Shown: positions 9,240-18,707 of the stretch, piece by piece
Position numbering within the stretch: position 1 is the stretch's first letter
Layout: every line of letters begins with the position of its first letter
Assembly: GCF_000317535.1 (NCBI RefSeq)
Contig: NC_019757.1
Location: 3,116,501-3,180,500, forward strand
DNA from: Cylindrospermum stagnale PCC 7417
Lineage (GTDB): Bacteria; Cyanobacteriota; Cyanobacteriia; Cyanobacteriales; Nostocaceae
DNA: 64,000 bases
Reading direction: 5' to 3'
The notes under the pieces: generated by a model
What the model saw: only the letters and a program-made list of their open reading frames with translations
Databases searched by the model: none
What the model was told of the DNA's origin: nothing
Made by a program: the position numbers and the translations under genes

Positions 9240-10976
9240 TTAATACATACGATCGTAACGGTCAAGGCGCAGAAGCATGCGGATCAGGATCACGGAAACT
9301 GCGGCAGCTATTAAACCAGCCAGCAGTGCTAACCATACATAATGATTAACTAATAGAATCGTTGCTGAAAGGGTAAATCCACTGATTATCACAGCGTAGC
9401 TCATTCCTAATTGAATGTTGCTCTGCCGCCGCAGCAGACGCTCTGTTTCTATGGAACGAACCCGCACGCGCATATCGCCGCGCTCTAGTTTATCTAGTGT
9501 ATCCTCTAATCTGCGTGGTAATCCTAACGCAGTACTACTTACTTGAACTGCTTGACGACTTAATTCATTCAAGAAGCTATTCCCCTCTGAACCATTCATA
9601 TTGGTCATAAGCTGCATTGCATACGGTTGGGCAACTTCCATAAAGTTAAATTCGGGATCTAAACCTTTGCCTACCCCTTCAAGAGTAGAAAAGGCGCGCA
9701 TCACAAAAGTGAAGGTGGCGGGAAATCTAAATGGTTGATTATAAGCTAATTCATAAAGGTCATCACTGATAGCTGCCACCGATTGGTTTTCAAAGGGCTT
9801 ATCCATGAAATTGTCCAGCATATACTGGACGGAACGCCGCACTGGACCCATGTCATCTGTTGGGGCGATCGCACCCAAATCGATCAGCGACTGAACCACG
9901 CGATCGCCATTTTTTTGGGCGATCCCAAACAGTGTTTCCATCAGTCCTTCCCGCACATTGGCTTTAATCCGCCCCATCATCCCGAAATCGTAGAAGATTA
10001 AAGCACCATCAGGACTGACAGCCAGATTACCAGGGTGGGGATCAGCGTGGAAGAAACCATTATTCAGCAGTTGATGCAGGTAGGCTTGGGCACCATAACG
10101 AGCGATCGCCTTTCGATCCACACCCGCTGCCTCTAAAGCTTCGTATTGGCTAATTTTGATACCGGGGACATACTCCAAAGTCAACACTCTCGGCGAAGTG
10201 TAACGCCAGAAAATCCGCGGCACCTTTACCCAATCGTAAACGCGAAAGTTCCGGCGAAAAGTATCAGCATTTCGACCTTCATTGAGATAATCAATTTCTT
10301 CCCAGAGAATCCGACAACACTCTTCGTAAATTCCCACCCAATCCCTTCCCCTTCCCCATGTAGGATGGTTCTGAAAATAACGGGTAATCCCCTTGAGAAT
10401 TTGTAAATCGATTTCAAATAACTTCTTCAGTCCAGGACGTTGCACCTTAACGACAACAGATTCTCCAGTATGCAGCACCGCTTTATGTACTTGCCCCAAG
10501 CTAGCAGCAGCCAGGGGAATCGGTTCAAAACTTTGGAAAAGTTCAGGCAGCTTTTTGCCTAGTTCTTGCTCAATAATCGCTTCTACTTGTTCATAGCTAA
10601 ATGCTGGGACTTTGTCTTGTAACTTGGCCAGTTCTTCTACATATTCACCGGGGAAAATATCAGCACGGGTAGAAAAAAGTTGCCCAATTTTAATAAAAGT
10701 TGGACCTAACTCCAGCAGCGTAGTGCGAATCCAGACCGCTTGTACTTTACGCCTGGCAGTTTGCTTGACCTCAGTTAAACCGCCAGCGTAACTCCAAGAT
10801 TTGTCATAAAGCCAAAGCTTGTACATTAAGGTCAAGACAAAAGACCAAATGTCCACAAACCGGCGTCTGCTAGAGTAGTTTTCACGATTCCAACGGTATG
10901 CCTTATCTGAATAACCTTGTTCCATATTTTTTGCGTACCGTTGGGTTTTAACCGAATCACCAGGAAGAAAAGACAC
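9240..10976 (-). CDS. ABC1/UbiB (AarF)-family atypical kinase, membrane-anchored
   Basis: The product has 578 residues. The family hallmark KxGQ appears as TFIKIGQLFSTRADIFP. An Ala-rich nucleotide loop (AAASLGQVHKA), VVVKVQRPG with the Lys, LTLEYVPG, the catalytic HADPHPGNLAV and the metal-binding YDFGMMGR complete the kinase-like fold. Two hydrophobic segments end the protein (residues about 523-565), typical of the plastid/cyanobacterial ABC1K proteins that regulate prenylquinone metabolism. The substrate here is unknown. It is the first gene of a probable two-gene operon with the PP2C phosphatase. Confidence 0.92.
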   Translation of the reverse strand: MSFLPGDSVKTQRYAKNMEQGYSDKAYRWNRENYSSRRRFVDIWSFVLTLMYKLWLYDKSWSYAGGLTEVKQTARRKVQAVWIRTTLLELGPTFIKIGQLFSTRADIFPGEYVEELAKLQDKVPAFSYEQVEAIIEQELGKKLPELFQSFEPIPLAAASLGQVHKAVLHTGESVVVKVQRPGLKKLFEIDLQILKGITRYFQNHPTWGRGRDWVGIYEECCRILWEEIDYLNEGRNADTFRRNFRVYDWVKVPRIFWRYTSPRVLTLEYVPGIKISQYEALEAAGVDRKAIARYGAQAYLHQLLNNGFFHADPHPGNLAVSPDGALIFYDFGMMGRIKANVREGLMETLFGIAQKNGDRVVQSLIDLGAIAPTDDMGPVRRSVQYMLDNFMDKPFENQSVAAISDDLYELAYNQPFRFPATFTFVMRAFSTLEGVGKGLDPEFNFMEVAQPYAMQLMTNMNGSEGNSFLNELSRQAVQVSSTALGLPRRLEDTLDKLERGDMRVRVRSIETERLLRRQSNIQLGMSYAVIISGFTLSATILLVNHYVWLALLAGLIAAAVSVILIRMLLRLDRYDRMY

Positions 10977-11179
10977 TCTGATTCCTAAACTGTTTTAGAT
11001 CAAGCTTGAGCAAATACCGTGCTGGTTTGTGCGAATTGGGGATTTGGGATTTGGGGTGAGCGGATTTCCGATTGCCTCCAAAGAATTTATTCTGCCCATT
11101 GCAGACAGGATAAATACCGGAAAACCTCGCTCTTAAATCTCAAGACCAAAATGCTCCTGTATGGAATTTTGCCGAGAGT

Positions 11180-11503
11180 TTATACAGGATTACTGCGATA
11201 ACGTTGTAATTCGGTACGCAAAAGGGCAATTTCTGCACGTAATTCGTCAATGTCAGCTTGCAAGTCAACTGACTCAGAACCTGGTTGTCCACTACTTGTG
11301 GTTGTACCAGAGCCAGCAGCTTCTGCTGCCCGATTTGCCCGCTCTATGACCTCATCTGTGAACTGGCGTAGCTGTTCTCTAGCTTCAGCATCAAATTTGC
11401 CCAAATCACTCAAAGCGTCTGTCAAAGCGACTTCTAAGCGTTCATTTAGCACTTCAGCTACCGCTCTGCCTACGAAAAAGGCTTGCACAAGGGGGTTACT
11501 CAT
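11180..11503 (-). CDS. Conserved cyanobacterial coiled-coil protein, 107 aa
   Basis: The product starts MSNPLVQAFFVGRAVAEVL and has three parts. Residues 1-60 form a helical region with charged heptads, residues about 64-76 a Gly/Ser/Thr-rich linker, and residues about 80-105 a leucine-rich coiled coil (DELRAEIALLRTELQRY). There is no signal peptide or membrane span. Small proteins with this N-terminus are widely conserved in cyanobacteria, in a family of unknown function. The layout resembles phasin-like helical proteins, but no role can be assigned. It follows the ABC1 gene's upstream region and is not clearly part of an operon. Confidence 0.75.
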   Translation of the reverse strand: MSNPLVQAFFVGRAVAEVLNERLEVALTDALSDLGKFDAEAREQLRQFTDEVIERANRAAEAAGSGTTTSSGQPGSESVDLQADIDELRAEIALLRTELQRYRSNPV

Positions 11504-11803
11504 AAATTTTTGTTACGTTGCTCCGCAAGAGAATTATAGCTTGCCCGTATGCTTTGCGGCTTGGTGCTGGGGAGTTAGCTTAAGTCGGAGCATCTCAAAT
11601 GTCTAAATTAACCTTCTGGCTAGAAGTCTGGGGCTACACATAAGTAGGCGGAGCCTTTCCGCTTTCTTAGTCAGCTTGTACAGACTAGCTATAAATAAAG
11701 GGTTTAACACCCACTTAGTATATTTTTATTTTCCTAGTTAGGTGGCAAACATAACTGAATGTAAAATAAAAAACATTGGTTTAAATAATATTAACTTATC
11801 TAA

Positions 11804-12127
11804 AAGTCATGTCTAATATTCAAAGTTATAAAATTAATTGAAAGCAAGGGAGAGGAAATAAAACAACAAGCTGAAGCATATACTGAATCATACTTTCAGC
11901 AAAAAGTTAAGGAATATTTTAAAGCTCTTGACTCTTACTTAGGTAACTATAGAGATGATCTATCTCAATCACTTAAAGATCAAGAGTTACCATTCCAGCA
12001 GCTACAAGAATTAAAACAAGCTCTTAATTCATTTGCCGAAGGTGACGATAGGTTAGAGGTTGATAAACTAATAGAAAAGTCAAATCACCTTTTACAAGAA
12101 ACACAGAATTATTACCCTCATGAATAA
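11804..12127 (+). pseudogene. 5'-truncated open frame, unknown family
   Basis: A frame opens after a stop at 11801-11803 and runs to TAA at 12125-12127. It encodes about 107 residues of convincing helical protein, including EAYTESYFQQKVKEYFKALD and LQELKQALNSFAEGDDRLEV. No ATG, GTG or TTG occurs at a sensible place. An ATG at 11809 in another frame stops after ten codons. The likeliest reading is the 3' end of a gene that lost its start or carries a frameshift. I recognise no family. The surrounding DNA (11504-11803 and 12128-12268) is AT-rich and otherwise empty. Confidence 0.5.
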
Positions 12128-12268
12128 TTTTGATCGATTTATGAGGGCTGTATTAAGAGTAGTCTAGATGTATTGAGTCAGCCTCGCAAATTCAACATCT
12201 TACCCAGCAACAATGAATAAATTGCTATTTAGTGCTGTAGGCAGTTACCTATTTTTCTCAAATCTCAA

Positions 12269-12556
12269 TTATGTTGAAAACGAGTCTGGCCACATCCGCG
12301 ATGAGTGAATGACGGCGAGTATTTCGACTTGCTCAGTAACTGCGTAGACGATAATAAAAGAGGTCTTTTGAATAACGAGTTCGCGGGTGCTCTCTACTCG
12401 TCCAGGTCGTCCGATGAATGGTGTTTTTTTGACAGCCTTTGCCGATGATTGAATTGCCAGAATGACGCTTTCAGCAGCCTTGGGGTTTCGGTCTATAAGG
12501 TATTCTTTGATGGCAATGAGGTGTCGTTTTGAGGTGGGAGACCAGACAAGTTTCAT
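12269..12556 (-). CDS. ParE/RelE-superfamily toxin
   Basis: The 95-residue protein has the ParE-type fold pattern: WSPTSKRHLIAIKEYLID at the N-terminus, then AAESVILAIQ, GRPGRVESTRELVI and a final strand set SFIIVYAV-EQVEILAVIHSSR with a C-terminal Arg. ParE toxins poison DNA gyrase and RelE toxins cleave mRNA; the length and GRxGRV-TRELV motif favour the ParE side. The start codon overlaps the stop of the upstream antitoxin gene by four bases (ATGA), so the two are translationally coupled. Confidence 0.9.
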   Translation of the reverse strand: MKLVWSPTSKRHLIAIKEYLIDRNPKAAESVILAIQSSAKAVKKTPFIGRPGRVESTRELVIQKTSFIIVYAVTEQVEILAVIHSSRMWPDSFST

Positions 12557-12798
12557 GAAACTAGTTCTTTAAAAAACTCATCCATTTCTTCTTCTGAAAT
12601 AACTTCACCCCGACGCACTTCTTCTAGTGCTTTCATAATCTCGCGCTTGTGCCAAGTCTGAACCTCAATGAAAGCATCAAGAGCTTCATTGAGAAGCGAA
12701 GTCCTGTCACGACCTAAGGACTCAGAAAGAGCATCAAGGGTGGCGAGTTTTGCTGCCTCGGTTCTAAAGGTAACAGATTTTTGTTGCGTCTGTGGCAT
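12553..12798 (-). CDS. Ribbon-helix-helix antitoxin (CopG/ParD type)
   Basis: The 81-residue protein begins QQKSVTFRTEAAKLATLDAL, a typical RHH DNA-binding strand and first helix. GRDRTSLLNEALDAFIEV follows as the second helix. The acidic C-terminal tail (EEVRRGEVISEEEMDEFF) is the usual toxin-binding part. It is first in the operon, overlapping the toxin gene by four bases, as in most type II toxin-antitoxin pairs. It probably represses its own promoter in the 250 bp upstream. Confidence 0.9.
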   Translation of the reverse strand: MPQTQQKSVTFRTEAAKLATLDALSESLGRDRTSLLNEALDAFIEVQTWHKREIMKALEEVRRGEVISEEEMDEFFKELVS

Positions 12799-12874
12799 AC
12801 GCTCACCCAGCTAACTTACATTATCTTACATAGTAAGACATAATTAACCACTAATCAAGTTTTGATCAAAACTG

Positions 12875-12970
12875 AATAGACATCTCCTCTCAAAGATTGT
12901 AGAGACGTTCCATGGAACGTCTCTACAAGGGTTTCAAGTCACGCACATTTAATTCTCGGAGATGTCTATT
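12875..12970. mobile_element. MITE-like element with 13-bp inverted ends and a 30-bp internal palindrome
   Basis: AATAGACATCTCC at 12875-12887 is matched by its exact reverse complement at 12958-12970. Between them lies a perfect 30-bp palindrome at 12898-12927, centred on CCATGG with arms TGTAGAGACGTTC. The 96-bp unit has no coding frame and lies in the spacer between the toxin-antitoxin operon and a Uma2 gene. It looks like a non-autonomous element or dispersed palindromic repeat. No clear target duplication was found. Confidence 0.6.
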
Positions 12971-13048
12971 GAGTGGGAGTAAAATCCTATCGCCCAACTA
13001 CAGCAGTGATAAAATAAATCAATAACTACTTGATGCCTTATCCTTTCT

Positions 13049-13792
13049 ATGACTGTTGCTCAAGAATTAGATTCTCAAGCAGGCATCTGCCAAGATGTGA
13101 TATTTCCCCCAAGTGATTTATATAGTGACGAACCTCCTGTGGAAACCGAACTACATCTACGGCAAATAATCTTACTTTTCAAATGTCTAGAATGGTTTTG
13201 GCGCGATAGAAATGATTTTTATGCTGCTGGAAATCTAACCATCTACTACAGTCCGCATCAACGCAAATCAGAATATTTCCGAGGTCCAGATTTTTTTGTG
13301 GTTTTGGGAACTGATCGCAAAACCCGTAAAAGTTGGGTAGTTTGGGAAGAAGATGGCAAATATCCCAACGTAATTTTAGAAATTCTTTCACCAACCACAG
13401 CTAATACTGATAAAGAATTCAAAAAAGAACTTTATCAAAATACATTTCGGACACCTGATTATTTTTGGTTTGACCCCTATACATTAGAATTTGCTGGCTT
13501 TCATTTATTAGATGGAGAGTATCAACCTCTGGAAGCAAATGAGCAAGGACATTTGTGGAGTAAACAGCTAGGGTTATATCTGGGGGTTTATCAGGGACTA
13601 TTGCGGTTTTTTACACCAGTTGGGCAAATAGTGCCGACACCTGAAGAAACGGCAGAACAAGAAACTCTAAAAGCACAACAAGAAACTCTCAAGGCACAGC
13701 AAGAAACTCTCAGGGCACAACAGGCAGAAAAAAGAGCAGAAAGGTTGGCGGCAAAACTGCGGGAGTTAAATATCGACCCAGATAAAATTTAG
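13049..13792 (+). CDS. Uma2-family (DUF820) PD-(D/E)xK nuclease-like protein
   Basis: The product is 247 residues. The nuclease-like fold is seen in GPDFFVVLGTDRK and KYPNVILEILSPTTANTDKEFK, with an acidic residue and Glu in the usual places, and TPDYFWFDPYTLEFAGFHL. The C-terminal tail carries tandem copies of QETLKAQ (residues about 208-230), then a basic coiled coil ending ELNIDPDKI. The tandem copies suggest replication slippage. Uma2 genes are highly multiplied in cyanobacteria and their role is unsettled. There are three in this window. Confidence 0.88.
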   Translation: MTVAQELDSQAGICQDVIFPPSDLYSDEPPVETELHLRQIILLFKCLEWFWRDRNDFYAAGNLTIYYSPHQRKSEYFRGPDFFVVLGTDRKTRKSWVVWEEDGKYPNVILEILSPTTANTDKEFKKELYQNTFRTPDYFWFDPYTLEFAGFHLLDGEYQPLEANEQGHLWSKQLGLYLGVYQGLLRFFTPVGQIVPTPEETAEQETLKAQQETLKAQQETLRAQQAEKRAERLAAKLRELNIDPDKI

Positions 13793-13838
13793 AAGAATTG
13801 TAGGCAATTGCCTGTTTTTATAAATTATCAAAAAGTCA

Positions 13839-14444
13839 TCATTCTTCCCCTATGTCAAAATTAACTCCTGCATAAAGTTCACTAAAGGAAATTTGAAAAT
13901 CTATTTGTTCAAGGAATAAAATATCTTCTGCTGATTCATACTCAGTTAATACCCATTGACCTTCTGAATTTTTTGTAAACTGCTCAATAAAATATTCATA
14001 TTGGTCAATCATAATATACTCTTTTAATTCTGGGATAGAACGATAAAACCTAAACTTGTCTGTTCTGTCATAATTTTTGGTTGAGCTGGATAAAACTTCT
14101 ACAATCATTAAGGGATTCGTTACTTTAGTAGTACCAGCACCTTCATATATCGGCTCTCCTTGAATTACCATAATATCTGGATAAGTATAGATGCGATAAC
14201 GGGGTATCCATAATTTGACATCTCCTATGTAAATCTTGTAGTTTTTACCCCTCATTGTAGATTTAAAGTTGGTACAAAAATTCAAGAATATTTCGTTGTG
14301 ATTAGTTGTACCGCCAGTTATGGGAATAATTTCTCCATCTCTATATTCGTTCTTGAATTCTGCCATCTCCTCTAGTTGTAAATATTCCTCTGGGGTGTAA
14401 TATTTTTTTGGTGTTTGTATTTGCATAAAAGCCTCATTTTGCAA
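13839..14444 (-). CDS. Uma2-family (DUF820) PD-(D/E)xK nuclease-like protein
   Basis: The product is 201 residues with the classic Uma2 start, YYTPEEYLQLEEMAEFKNEY then RDGEIIPITGGTTNHNEI. The catalytic-type region reads YTYPDIMVIQGEP, then TNPLMIVEVLSSSTKNYDRTDKF, then SIPELKEYIMIDQYEYFIEQF. The Asp of PDIMV and the Glu of VEVLS correspond to the PD-(D/E)xK positions. It lies 7 bp downstream of the tRNA nucleotidyltransferase gene on the same strand and may be read with it. It is convergent with the Uma2 gene at 13049. Confidence 0.88.
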   Translation of the reverse strand: MQNEAFMQIQTPKKYYTPEEYLQLEEMAEFKNEYRDGEIIPITGGTTNHNEIFLNFCTNFKSTMRGKNYKIYIGDVKLWIPRYRIYTYPDIMVIQGEPIYEGAGTTKVTNPLMIVEVLSSSTKNYDRTDKFRFYRSIPELKEYIMIDQYEYFIEQFTKNSEGQWVLTEYESAEDILFLEQIDFQISFSELYAGVNFDIGEE

Positions 14445-14451
14445 ATGTAAA

Positions 14452-17160
14452 TCATCGGGGATAATGCCTTAGTAAAAATTCCTCAGCCTCTATCCTATTT
14501 TTAATCACTCCATCCAACGTCGCAGCTAATAACTCATCCAACATTTGTTTATATAGAGGGCTAGGTTTATAACCCAGTTGCTTCAAATCATTGCCATTTA
14601 ACAGCGGTTGTACATTTGCCAAAATGGTGAAATGTTGCCAAATCTGCCTCTTAATTTCTCGCGGACTTTGTAAAGCGATTAAAATTAGGGTAGGTAAATC
14701 GTACTGTCCCAACAATTTCACTATTTGACTGGGACTCTGAAAAGTTGGTAATGATGTTATTACCTCGGTTTGGGTTTGGGATAAATTTTTCAATCTGGCA
14801 ATGCTATCGTCTTGCAATTGCAGATTTTTTGCGACTTTTGCCCGATATTTGGGTGCTAGATGGGCAATTAACGCTTCTAGACGCATTTGCCAATGAATTA
14901 AGGTTTGTTGCGAGTCAAATCGCCGTAAACAGCGCTCTAACAAACGTAATTGGTGCAGGAGTTGCCGATCTAACTTCAGGGTAGGATGGATGCACTGCAA
15001 TGCTCCCAAGTTATCGAGTAACTGCAAAGCGGATTTCCAATAGGGGGCTTCGAGAATGTGTTTTAATTCTGTTTTTAGGCGAGTTTGCAGGGCGGGGGTT
15101 TTGGTATTTTCTTGAGAAGTGCGATCGTAAACGCCACTGTTGATGGCATAACGAATATATTCTTCTGTTCGCGATTCCATTTCAAACCCGAAGCGCACAG
15201 CAAAACGGACACCGCGATAAATGCGGGTAGGATCTTCAATAAAACTGTTGGCGTGTAAAGTCCGAATTTGCTTGGATTTTAAATCTAGTAACCCGCCAAA
15301 AAAATCGAGTAATTCACCAGCACGAGGGTTCGTCAGCCGCAGTGCCATTGCGTTGATGGTAAAATCTCGGCGATACAAGTCTTGCCGAATGGAACTCGCT
15401 TCAACTTCGGGATTTGCTGCTGGGTAAGGATAGAATTCTGTTCTAGAAGTGGCAATATCTACCCATAATGAATCAAATTCTGGGTCTTTGTGCCACAGTA
15501 AAGCAGCAGTTTGAAAAGCGCCATGAATTTCTAACCGGGCGTTGGGGTAAAGTTGTTGGAGTGCTTTTGCTAGTTCTACACCCGCGCCAACATTTGCTGA
15601 AGAGTGAAAACCATCAACTACCAAGTCAATATCTTTAATCATTAAGGTGCCTGGTGCTGCTTCAGCTAATAGCGAGTCCCGTACTGCACCGCCAACAAGA
15701 TAAAGATGCCAACCGCGTTTTTCTGCTTCTTGAGATGCTGTGGTGAGTAATTGCCATAATTGGGGTGCAAGGCGATTTTGCAATTCAGTGTTGAGTTCTG
15801 AGTCTTGGGAATAATTTTGAATTTTGAATGTAGAGTTTTGAATTTTTCCTTGATGTAATTCCCGCAAGACATCAGTACGGGTGACAATTCCCACTAATTG
15901 CCCATTCTCCAATACTGGTAAGCGCCCGATATCATAAGTTACCATCAGCGCCTCAATTTGAGGGAGTGTGGTATCTGGTGTAATTGTCTTGAGGTTCGTT
16001 GTCATGTAGCCTTTGACTGGTGCATGACTAAAACCGTGGTGTAAGGCGATATCTAAATCCCGCCGGGAAATAATCCCAACTAATTGTCCTTGGGTATTGA
16101 CTACAGATAAACCAGAGTGTCCATAGCGCAACAAAATTCGCTGTGCTTCCGCAATTGTGGTTTCGGGGCGAATGGTGCGGACTGGGGAGGACATTAAATC
16201 TCTAGCGATGGGGGGATGAGGAATTTGGGCTTTTAATCCTTCCAGGATTTGGTTTAAGACTGCTTGTGAGTCTGTGGTGCGGAGGTTTAGCGATGCGGCT
16301 TGAGAATGACCACCACCACCGAAGAGTTGAAATAAGAGGTTAAGATTTGTACCATGAATTTGCGATCGCCCAATTACCGTTAGTCGCGAGTCATCTTCCC
16401 CCAGAGGATATTCATTCGCCAACAGTATGGCGTCAATTTCGGTTAACTCAACAAGTTCCGAGGCTAGACTAGATAAACCTGGGACAAAACCCTCAGTTTT
16501 GAGAGTTATCCAGGCGATCGTATATCCCCGTAAACAGAGATATTCTAAATTTTCCAACGCTTCAGTTAATAGCTGCTGCAATTGGGGAGACAAACCGGGA
16601 TCACGATAAGTAGAAATTACCGACAAGCTGGCCCCTTGTTGCATCAACCAAGCCAAAGCTAGAGCATCCCTTGGTGTAGCTTGCTCAAAGGTCAACGAGC
16701 CAGTGTCAACATGAATACCCAAGGCCATGACAGTCGCTTCGGCAGAAGTGAGAGAAATTTGCCGTTGTTGCAACTGTTCCACTATTAAAGTGGTGGTAGC
16801 TCCCACAGGAGAAACATACAATTGCGTAGCGGGAATATTCAGTGCTTGTCCTAGGTGATGGTCATAAACTATGATTTCCTTGATCTGCGGTAAATCTAAC
16901 CATTCAGCAGCTTTACCCAAGCGATCGCGCTGTTGCGTATCCACCACAGTCAGAGAACGAATTTTTTCGGGATTGACCGATCGCCTTTCAATCAGCGGAT
17001 ATTCGTCTCGATGTAATGCCAAAAAATCTCTGACAGGCGGGTGAGATCCACCTGTAAGCACAATCTTGCTTCCTGGTAGCAAGCGTGTTAACCCCACCGC
17101 CGCCCCTAAAGCATCAAAATCAGCAGTTGTGTGGCAAAGAATTAGATCCATATTCGTCAA
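14452..17160 (-). CDS. DHH-CBS-CBS-poly(A) polymerase fusion: tRNA nucleotidyltransferase
   Basis: The 902-residue protein has a DHH phosphoesterase domain ([40 protein letters not shown]) and a DHHA1 block ([11 protein letters not shown]). Two CBS domains follow near residues 320-435. A class II nucleotidyltransferase head comes next ([36 protein letters not shown]), then the RNA-binding domain ([17 protein letters not shown]). Such fusions build or repair tRNA 3' CCA ends, often adding only C or A. TTG at 17160 has AGGA eight bases upstream; ATG at 17151 is an alternative. The linker after CBS2 is encoded by an intergenic-type repeat (15787-15850). Confidence 0.92.
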   Translation of the reverse strand: MTNMDLILCHTTADFDALGAAVGLTRLLPGSKIVLTGGSHPPVRDFLALHRDEYPLIERRSVNPEKIRSLTVVDTQQRDRLGKAAEWLDLPQIKEIIVYDHHLGQALNIPATQLYVSPVGATTTLIVEQLQQRQISLTSAEATVMALGIHVDTGSLTFEQATPRDALALAWLMQQGASLSVISTYRDPGLSPQLQQLLTEALENLEYLCLRGYTIAWITLKTEGFVPGLSSLASELVELTEIDAILLANEYPLGEDDSRLTVIGRSQIHGTNLNLLFQLFGGGGHSQAASLNLRTTDSQAVLNQILEGLKAQIPHPPIARDLMSSPVRTIRPETTIAEAQRILLRYGHSGLSVVNTQGQLVGIISRRDLDIALHHGFSHAPVKGYMTTNLKTITPDTTLPQIEALMVTYDIGRLPVLENGQLVGIVTRTDVLRELHQGKIQNSTFKIQNYSQDSELNTELQNRLAPQLWQLLTTASQEAEKRGWHLYLVGGAVRDSLLAEAAPGTLMIKDIDLVVDGFHSSANVGAGVELAKALQQLYPNARLEIHGAFQTAALLWHKDPEFDSLWVDIATSRTEFYPYPAANPEVEASSIRQDLYRRDFTINAMALRLTNPRAGELLDFFGGLLDLKSKQIRTLHANSFIEDPTRIYRGVRFAVRFGFEMESRTEEYIRYAINSGVYDRTSQENTKTPALQTRLKTELKHILEAPYWKSALQLLDNLGALQCIHPTLKLDRQLLHQLRLLERCLRRFDSQQTLIHWQMRLEALIAHLAPKYRAKVAKNLQLQDDSIARLKNLSQTQTEVITSLPTFQSPSQIVKLLGQYDLPTLILIALQSPREIKRQIWQHFTILANVQPLLNGNDLKQLGYKPSPLYKQMLDELLAATLDGVIKNRIEAEEFLLRHYPR
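15787..15850 (-). repeat. Dispersed AT-rich repeat read through in frame inside the tRNA nucleotidyltransferase gene
   Basis: On the gene's strand this stretch reads as repeated AATTCAAAA-like units and encodes [19 protein letters not shown]. The same wording occurs in spacers (for example 18555-18590 after ribH). It lies exactly between the second CBS domain and the nucleotidyltransferase head, where an extra flexible linker would be tolerated. Confidence 0.6.
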
Positions 17161-17566
17161 TAGTCAGTTCCTACATTGTGAATCTTGGATTGGTTTCTGG
17201 GAAACAACAGACAGATAAGAACTGACCATAAAACTATATTGACGCAATTTTCCACAGTCCAAATGCTCTCTTGAGAGAGGAATTACCACCCGATTCGGTT
17301 AAAATATTAATTTATCAGCAGATACCCAGTGAGTTCACAGGGGTCACTGAGACACCCACCCTGTCCGCAATGCGGTAGTGTTGGGAAGAAGCTTTCAAAA
17401 AAAATAGGGTGGGTTACATCCGAATTTACGCTCGTGGACAACAAGGAACCAACTCCCTTGGACGAAGCGAGAAGCGAAACCTCTAACCCCGGTTAGTTGA
17501 ATAGTCAATTTTGGCTGAGTTTCGCGTAACAAATGTTACTATTTCGCTATCTTGGGAGAAGCAAAA
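17161..17566. other. 406-bp divergent intergenic region before psbZ
   Basis: The region separates two divergent genes and should hold both promoters. ACCCACCCT at 17354-17362 is matched by AGGGTGGGT at 17406-17414, forming a 61-bp inverted-repeat unit with a smaller inner palindrome (CCGCAATGCGG). It could be a small mobile repeat or a leader hairpin. The GGGAGAA just before 17567 is the psbZ ribosome-binding site. No gene is visible. Confidence 0.4.
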
Positions 17567-17755
17567 ATGACCGTAGTATTTCAAATCTCTTTAATATCTC
17601 TAGTTCTGATATCTTTTGTTCTAGTCGTTGGTGTTCCAGTGGCCTACGCCACTCCCCAAAATTGGGTTGAATCTAAAAAACTGCTCTGGGTAGGTTCTGG
17701 AGTTTGGATTGCTTTGGTGCTTTTAGTCGGAGTATTAAACTTTTTTGTCGTATAG
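17567..17755 (+). CDS. psbZ: Photosystem II reaction centre protein PsbZ (Ycf9)
   Basis: The 62-residue product is exactly the usual PsbZ length. It has two transmembrane helices (residues about 3-25 and 38-60) joined by a short loop, [20 protein letters not shown], which contains the family's conserved P-x-x-W-x-x-S/N-K. PsbZ sits at the edge of photosystem II near CP43 and helps to stabilise its supercomplexes. ATG 17567 is preceded by GGGAGAA at a good distance. Upstream in-frame codons (MGEAK) are not conserved PsbZ sequence. It is followed by ribH. Confidence 0.95.
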   Translation: MTVVFQISLISLVLISFVLVVGVPVAYATPQNWVESKKLLWVGSGVWIALVLLVGVLNFFVV

Positions 17756-17795
17756 ACGACGGCTTTGCCCAGGTACAGGCACATAATATAAAGAC

Positions 17796-17898
17796 TAGAG
17801 GAGCAGAAAAGCCAAGGCAAAAGGATCACAAGAGAAAAGGAGAGATTTTTTCCTTTTTCTTTGTTCTTTTTTCCTGAGTGTGCTTTCCTGCTCCTCTG
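17796..17898. terminator. Long imperfect hairpin between psbZ and ribH
   Basis: AGAGGAGCAGAAAAGC near 17798-17813 pairs with GCTTTCCTGCTCCTCT near 17882-17897 with one mismatch. The arms continue inward through AAAGGAGAG and a T-rich, C-poor stretch. The roughly 100-bp structure could end psbZ transcripts or be a dispersed hairpin repeat. There is no simple stem followed by a T-run outside it, so the terminator role is inferred from position. Confidence 0.45.
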
Positions 17899-17955
17899 CA
17901 TTGAGAGCAGAAATGTATATTGACCGAGAACTTAATAGTGAGTTAAAAGGCAGTT

Positions 17956-18528
17956 ATGGCAGTTTTTGAGGGAACTTTTACCCAGACTCAAACAGAACCT
18001 TTGCGGTTTGCCCTAGTAATTGGTCGATTCAATGACCTAGTTACCGTTAAGCTGCTAGAGGGGTGTCAAGATTGCTTGAAACGTCACGGCATCGATACCA
18101 ATCCCCACGGCAAGCAGGTAGACTATGTTTGGGTACCTGGAAGCTTTGAAGTGCCCATCGTCGCCCGCCAACTGGCACTCTCTCAACGCTACGATGCCGT
18201 AATCTGCCTAGGCGCAGTGATCAAAGGGCAAACACCCCATTTTGATTACGTATCTTCAGAAGTAGCCAAGGGCATTGCTGCTGCTGGCTTTCAAACAGGT
18301 GTACCCGTGATTTTTGGGATTTTGACAGTAGACACCATGCAGCAAGCCTTAGAACGGGCAGGCATTAAAAGCAATCATGGCTGGGAGTACGCGATGAATG
18401 CCCTAGAAATGGCTAGCCTAATGCGGCAATTGCGCTCTAATCTGGCAGAACCTTATGTTCGTAATGCCCAGCCCTTACCAGCTTCTTTAGTGGGTAACTT
18501 TGCCCCAGAGTCAGAAGAATTGGGCTAA
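17956..18528 (+). CDS. ribH: 6,7-dimethyl-8-ribityllumazine synthase
   Basis: The 190-residue protein catalyses the penultimate step of riboflavin synthesis. It condenses the ribityl-aminopyrimidine with dihydroxybutanone phosphate. Visible motifs are [13 protein letters not shown], the WVPGSFEVP loop, [16 protein letters not shown] with the catalytic His, and [20 protein letters not shown] Pro-rich tail of about 20 residues exceeds the usual 155-170 length but is common in cyanobacteria. The psbZ-ribH order recurs in cyanobacterial genomes. Confidence 0.95.
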   Translation: MAVFEGTFTQTQTEPLRFALVIGRFNDLVTVKLLEGCQDCLKRHGIDTNPHGKQVDYVWVPGSFEVPIVARQLALSQRYDAVICLGAVIKGQTPHFDYVSSEVAKGIAAAGFQTGVPVIFGILTVDTMQQALERAGIKSNHGWEYAMNALEMASLMRQLRSNLAEPYVRNAQPLPASLVGNFAPESEELG

Positions 18529-18636
18529 GGCGGGTGCTGAGTGCTGAGTCAACAAATTCAAAATTCAGCACTCAAAATTAAAATTAGGGGTTGACAACGG
18601 GGGATTAATCTGAGAAGATAATATTTAGTAGAGATT

Positions 18637-18707
18637 GCGGGTATAGCTCAGTGGTAGAGCGTCACCTTGCCAAGGTGAATGTCGCGCGTTCGAATCGCGT
18701 TACCCGC
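18637..18707 (+). tRNA. trnG-GCC: tRNA-Gly (GCC anticodon)
   Basis: The 71-nt sequence folds as a full cloverleaf. The acceptor stem is GCGGGTA/TACCCGC, the D arm GCTC-AGTGGTA-GAGC, the anticodon arm TCACC-TTGCCAA-GGTGA with anticodon GCC, and the T arm GCGCG-TTCGAAT-CGCGT. The CCA end is not encoded, as is common in cyanobacteria, so it depends on a tRNA nucleotidyltransferase such as the one at 14.5-17.2 kb. A T-rich tract follows. Confidence 0.97.
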
